From assembly GCA_963932145.1 (NCBI GenBank), contig OZ010581.1, forward strand, positions 87,078,787 through 87,142,786: 64,000 nt of DNA. Direction: 5' to 3'. Under the pieces are notes generated by a model. That model worked only from the letters and a program-made list of their open reading frames with translations, had not been told where the DNA came from and did not search any database. Source of the stretch: Acanthosepion lycidas (taxonomy: Eukaryota; Mollusca; Cephalopoda; Sepiida; Sepiidae). The position numbers and the translations under genes are program-made. Each line of letters begins with the position of its first letter. Positions within the stretch are counted from its first letter, which is position 1. This document shows, piece after piece, positions 58,836 to 64,000 of the stretch.

Positions 58836-60302
58836 CACGTAAAATTAGGAATTATTAATAACGAAACCTGTTACAAGAGGCTACACTTTAAAATATGATA
58901 GAGCTAATCAAACATGTAGAGGAATGGATACATACAAACGTTTGGAATGAGATCAAATTCATAAACACAAGCGAATAAGAAAATTGAAAGGATTTTATTA
59001 TATATTACTATTCAGGAAGCAGATCGTTTAGTAGCTTCTGGTAGTTATTAGTCACAAGGGAGCAAGCAATGAAATAGTTATTCCATAGACACAGATTGTT
59101 CTGTGTGCAAAGTCAATGTTGCAGTCTACGAAAAGTTTGAACAGCGACTAAAGGAGTCATTTTGCCACTTGATTCTCTGGTTATGGATAGCAGGAAATTT
59201 GTCGCGATGATACAGAGTAAGAAGAAAATAACGATATGTGATGGGAAAAGTATAACTGCCAAACTTTTATTGTTATGATTGAGAATTATATGTAGAAATG
59301 TAATTAAAGGCAAGTAAGAGTCCACAAGGTAATGTTTTCCATGATTAGTGAGAATTTTATTTTAATTTCGTCATTGAAGCTGTGTATAAGTTTTGTTATT
59401 GACGTATTTGCTTTCAATGAAAATAGTAACAAAGAAAAAGTTCAATTTGGAAGAAAATATTGATATCTGCTGCAGAAAGAAGACGTGCATTTTACTTCTG
59501 ATTTTTTGTCATAATACCAATAAAAATACAATAGCACTACTACTATCTAATGAACTTATATGATGCATAGAAAGTGAGGATATGAAAAAACATGAAAGTG
59601 TAAAGAATGTATATGGATTGAAAATCAGAAATTAAAAAAATCTGGTTTTGATTTAATCTAGAAAACGGATTTCTAGATTTATCATTATTTGATTAACAAA
59701 AAGAAGTGCAGCTAATGTTGGTATTTTTTATATTTTTGTTGTGGAGTAAAGAGTACACCCCCGGTATCCAATATTATAATGAGTTCCATGGTATGAGGTC
59801 GAAGGTCGGATCGGAGTCAGTCCCAGTCTCGCGACAATACAAGACCTCTGTCTTCAGGCATAGGATAACTCAGTCTGGGTTCTTTCTTCGGATAGAGACT
59901 AGGTTGTGAAAAACAGACAAGTTATGTACCTGAGCCCATTTTCGCTGTGGCTGGGTAAATTTTGACCAATAGCCTGGATAAAAACGCTCGGTTTCCCGAC
60001 AATAATCCCGAGATTGTGTGACAACTCATCTCAGTGTGGGGACTGAGTAGATACGAATTGTATTGGGGCCATTCTTCATATTAACTATACAGGCGTTACG
60101 ACAATAACTTAATCATTACTTGTAGAGAATACTTGAACGAATTACGTTATACCAATAACAATGATCTTATAATAAGGAAGTTATAATAGGTTTGAAAATA
60201 TTTTTCATCAGGTGGGCTACGTTTGTATTTGAACGAATACAATGAAACTAGGAAGACGGTTTCATTGTATTCATTCAAGTTTTGAAGGAAACAAGCACAT
60301 TA

Positions 60303-60437
<135 letters not shown>

Positions 60438-63416
60438 CTCGTCTCGTTGACAGGCGTCTCCGAAAATTCCGACTTTAAAATCTTTCTCTTCGTTCTTCAG
60501 TTTAGTCTTTTTAGTAATTTTGATAAGCAAAACTATGAATCTCTTGCATACGTCTTTATGATGATTATATGGTGAATATATTAATAACTACCAATAAAGT
60601 TGATAAATATTTACAGCAAATGCATTTATCTAATATATCTATATACCTACTTATTTTCCTAAATACCATAGTAAATAAATTTGTTTTAGTATATATATAT
60701 TTATATGAAAACCATCAATAAAAGTATGTGAATGAACACAGCGTATTAGTTAAGCATGATTTGCACAGTTATGAGTTTATGAATTAAACTTCGAGACAGG
60801 CACTGAATGTCAGATACAGGGGAGGAGGCCTATGTGCCAAAATGTAACAAAAGCAACAAACAGGACGCAACCGACCTGATTAGATAATTCTATAATATCT
60901 GATAACCACAAACATGCTTTATAATTTTTTCCTAAATTCTATGAATCTGAAAACTCATTACATAAGATGGAAATATTAATCGACATCAGTATGTTATGTC
61001 AAGAAGATTTTAAACTAAAATGAAGCGGAGAGTTTTCTAATTCCATCAGAAATAAATCCTAACCTGAGAAAGACCAAAGTTCAAAACAGAACAAGATTTT
61101 TTTAAAGTTCAACGGACGAACACGTTTTTAATTCACATAAAGCATGTTAATTACTAATGGTATTTTTCTCCTGTGCCCGGAAATCTGGCTTTACTTTGAG
61201 AGAAATATAGAATATTAGTCAAAAAGAACGCAAAAAATATACTTAGAAAGAAATGACGAAGAAGCGAAAATATTAACAAGACAAGGAAGAGATTATATAA
61301 AACTAAAAACGAAGAAATAAATTAACTTAGAAAAGTGAAATAAAATGAGAATGTTGAGAAAAAAATGAAAGTCAGTGAGAGGAAAATGGGAAATAATGAA
61401 TAAATGGCAGATCATGAAGTGAACAGGCGAACAGACAAAATAGTATTTTTCCATGAATGAAAACAAAATATAAAAGAAAAGAAAACATGAAGATAAAGAT
61501 TTTATTCATTGTGACTGAAACCTGTTGCCATTTTGCCATTTTGATAAAATTATATCCTTGTTATTATTCTTCTGCCATCGTTGTTTCGCCATTATAGCTC
61601 TTTGACATTTCGTACCAAAAAGTTTTTTGTACATTGCAGGACCTGATACTCTGTCTTTATCATTTTTTAAAAGAAAAGTGAAAATATTTTTTTCTCATTT
61701 TTCAATAAATTCGTGTGGTTCTTTAGACATGTCATCCAGTTTCACTGATATTTAGTGTCTTTCTTTTATGTAATTATTTTCATATTCCGAATACGCTTCT
61801 AAGCGATGTTTCAAAAAGGATTATACCACGTAAAACACAGTTCAAGCACAAAAAGAAAAAATAAATTAAAAATAAGATTGCTTGATGATTTGTACTTGCC
61901 ATTACGCTTGTTTATTCCTGAAATTCACATAATATATGCAGTGTATCTAATTTTCAGACTTAACGATTTTAAACTATTTTATCCATTTATAAATTTATTT
62001 ATGTCGGTCTAATTCTATTTAGAGTGACCATGTATAATAAATATCACATTAAATGCTTAAATTGAAATGCCATTTCTTAGTGCTTTAATTGGGTTTCGGT
62101 TAAGATATTCCGCTATTTTCAACAAACCTTTCAGACTTTATGTCAAATAAGTTATGTTTTATTTTATATTAGGCATGTTGGAAGTAGGAGTGGCATAGTT
62201 AAAAGGCACTATCAACATTCTCCCGAGAGGAAGAAGCTATACCTCTCCTATTGAAGCAGACGAAGTTATTCATATAAGAGGAGTGAAATCATGTACACTA
62301 CTTTTTGTGATTGTATCTCTTTTCTACAATCATTAAAAGAATTTGAAGTTTCCATCACGAAATAAACATTCACATAATTCATCGGCTTATAACTAGCTGA
62401 AGCAAAAATTTCTAAACTCAAGGGCAGAAATATTGCTTTTTCAGCAACAAAGGATAAGTTATTTGTCGATTGAACTTAACACAATAGAAAACAGTGATCT
62501 TACTTTCTTCCCGAGTCCAATGTACTGATTCTGATAGGTTTATGCTGATGACATAGCAACATCCGTAATCAAGTTTTCGAAAATAAGCCTTTTCAAAACA
62601 AAAAAAAATGCTCTAGAATTGGAATGAAAGAAGTGATAGTCCCTATCCTGAATCTATCATAAAAATTCAGGATGTAAATACCAAACATTTCAAATATCAC
62701 GATGTATGGATCAGTTATAACAAATTTAGTATAGGATATAAGAAAATTGAACATATAATAGTCTGCACTTGAGGTAGTTTCACCCAACACCGCGAATTGC
62801 TACAAAACCAAAACCTTAATCCAGAAAACTCGAGTCATGTACTTAATTAGTCTCATCAAATCGTGACTTTCATATGGATGCCATGCATGACACTAAACCC
62901 GTTCAAAAATATCTAAACTATCAACTGTATACAACCACTTTCTATGATTAATGGTTAATATGACTTTCAGCGAATGAAACCTGAGAATATTGGTGAAGGC
63001 CATATATTCTGTGAAAATTGTGAACTGGCGCTTCAGAATCACAATCGAAATAACAAACACCACATCATTTGAGAACTTTCAACAAAAGAAATAACTAAAA
63101 TGGATATCATATGTAACTTGAATAGAAAATAATGACATAATTAAGATATTAACGTTACACTTTACTTCAAATAAATGGTTAGAAATGAAGTTCCCATCAA
63201 TATGAAAAGCGCCCTAACAACTACTGAACTTCATAACCTGTTTTCTTGAAAAATCGTTTTAAGAGACAAATTTTATAAATTTCAAGCGACAGTAATACTG
63301 GGCCGCAGGGTCACTCAATGCCAAATGTTTCCTTATAACGAAACAGCTAATATTGCCATTATAATTACTATTACACCATTATATAGATAATTTTATTTAA
63401 CTATCATATAAAAAAT

Positions 63417-63455
<39 letters not shown>
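63417..63455. repeat. (CTAT)n microsatellite
   Basis: About nine tetranucleotide units ending in CTCATG. Confidence 0.95.
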
Positions 63456-63572
63456 CATGAAAAGTCACTTAAATCTTGCATTTGCAAGAATTTTTTCAAC
63501 GAAAAATTTACCTGTCTCGGATATTTACTTACATCTGCTGTTCTTCCTGAAATTGAAAATTATCAATATTTT

Positions 63573-63608
63573 AGCTTAAACGCCGACTTATCGGGCGGCA
63601 TTTAAGCT
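63573..63608. repeat. Strong 36-nt hairpin downstream of a Helitron helicase
   Basis: Arms AGCTTAAACGCCG and CGGCATTTAAGCT pair at 12 of 13 positions around a 10-base loop. It lies about 140 bases 3' of the helicase stop, in the sense of that gene. Helitrons end in a short hairpin before a CTRR terminus. A CTAA occurs here right at the base of the stem rather than about ten bases beyond it, so the fit is only partial. Confidence 0.7.
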
Positions 63609-63749
63609 GGCTTCTGCGGAAAGCTCTTCATTTTGCCTTCGGTCCAACAATGACAATGCACTGAGTATATATTAAATTTTATTGAATAATATTTTTCAAA
63701 CAATTAAGAATTTTCATCAAAACAATGATATAATTTGTTTATTTGGAAC

Positions 63750-64000
63750 TTATTGCAAATCTGCATGATAAACGACATTTTGGGTTTCCCCATTCCAGGC
63801 CAGTACAAATCGCTTGCTTACATACCGAACCTTGCACAACCAACATAGAGCTCGTTATGAGAAAAGCAGGGTTCCATCCGATGAAGTTCAGTTATTTTCA
63901 GTGATTATCCTTGGCACTTATTGATTGACATTGCATAATTCACTCTCAATGGAAACTGAAAACTTTTGAACTCAAAAGGAAGACCTGGAAGAATTAAGGG
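63750..64000 (-). pseudogene. Helitron-type PIF1 helicase, C-terminal end (runs off the window)
   Basis: The minus strand reads GLPFEFKSFQFPLRVNYAMS, INKCQG (the helicase motif usually INKSQGQSL), then EPCFSHNELYVGCARFG (motif VI-like FSHGQLYVGCSRV) and, after one frameshift, VSKRFVLAWNGETQNVVYHA with a stop at 63750-63752. These are the last helicase motifs of PIF1-like proteins carried by Helitron rolling-circle transposons. A stop replaces the residue after KCQG and the frameshift falls after CARFG, so the copy is broken. The rest, with motifs I-IV and any Rep domain, would lie beyond 64000. A host PIF1 gene is less likely because of the damage and the YHADL-type ending. Confidence 0.85.

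Overview
The window reads as AT-rich, repeat-dense DNA from an animal nuclear genome. I recognise no host protein-coding gene, no rRNA, no functional tRNA and no CRISPR array. Nearly every coding signal belongs to a broken transposable element. The mix of jockey-like, Tx1-like and R4/Dong-like LINEs, Penelope-like elements with GIY-YIG ends, several Tc1/mariner lineages, a Helitron helicase tail and long (TA)n, (CA)n and (AAT)n arrays fits a mollusc. The family sequences resemble what I remember from octopus genomes, so cephalopod is my best guess, but that is inference.

Layout. 1-7.7 kb: unrecognised AT-rich DNA, one strong hairpin and a jockey-like LINE remnant (minus). 7.7-12.2 kb: a Tx1-like LINE (plus) split by a 224-bp insertion whose identical inverted twin lies at 15.1 kb. 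12.3-15.3 kb: simple repeats, a fold-back and a Tc1/mariner-type transposase remnant. 16-17.2 kb: a second jockey-like LINE (plus), then a Penelope terminal-repeat piece and a mariner-type MITE. 18.5-20.4 kb: R4/Dong-like LINE copy A. 21.4-21.9 kb: a third jockey-like remnant. 25-26 kb: mariner transposase (minus). 26.2-32.3 kb: Penelope terminal repeats in several orientations and one broken Penelope body. 33.7-37.8 kb: three more Tc1/mariner-type pieces. 37.9 kb: another Penelope RT fragment. 40.2-42.4 kb: R4/Dong copy B (minus). 42.5-46 kb: a second Tx1-like LINE (minus) bracketed by diverged direct repeats. 46.3-46.9 kb: Penelope 3' end with its terminal repeat. 48.8-52.6 kb: R4/Dong copies C, D and E (minus). 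53.9-56.3 kb: a Penelope element lying between two (AT)n arrays. 56.3-63.5 kb: mostly simple repeats and unrecognised AT-rich DNA. 63.6-64 kb: Helitron-type PIF1 helicase end running off the window.

The most interesting signals are: (1) a Penelope terminal repeat that appears to combine a tRNA-like head (A and B boxes) with a hammerhead-ribozyme-like core, often in inverted pairs; (2) an identical 224-bp inverted pair, one copy of which splits a LINE ORF; (3) R4/Dong-like LINE copies abutting (AAT)n arrays at both ends, as if they target that microsatellite; (4) a Penelope copy set exactly between (AT)n arrays. All coordinates of degraded elements are approximate to tens of bases, since they were read by eye.
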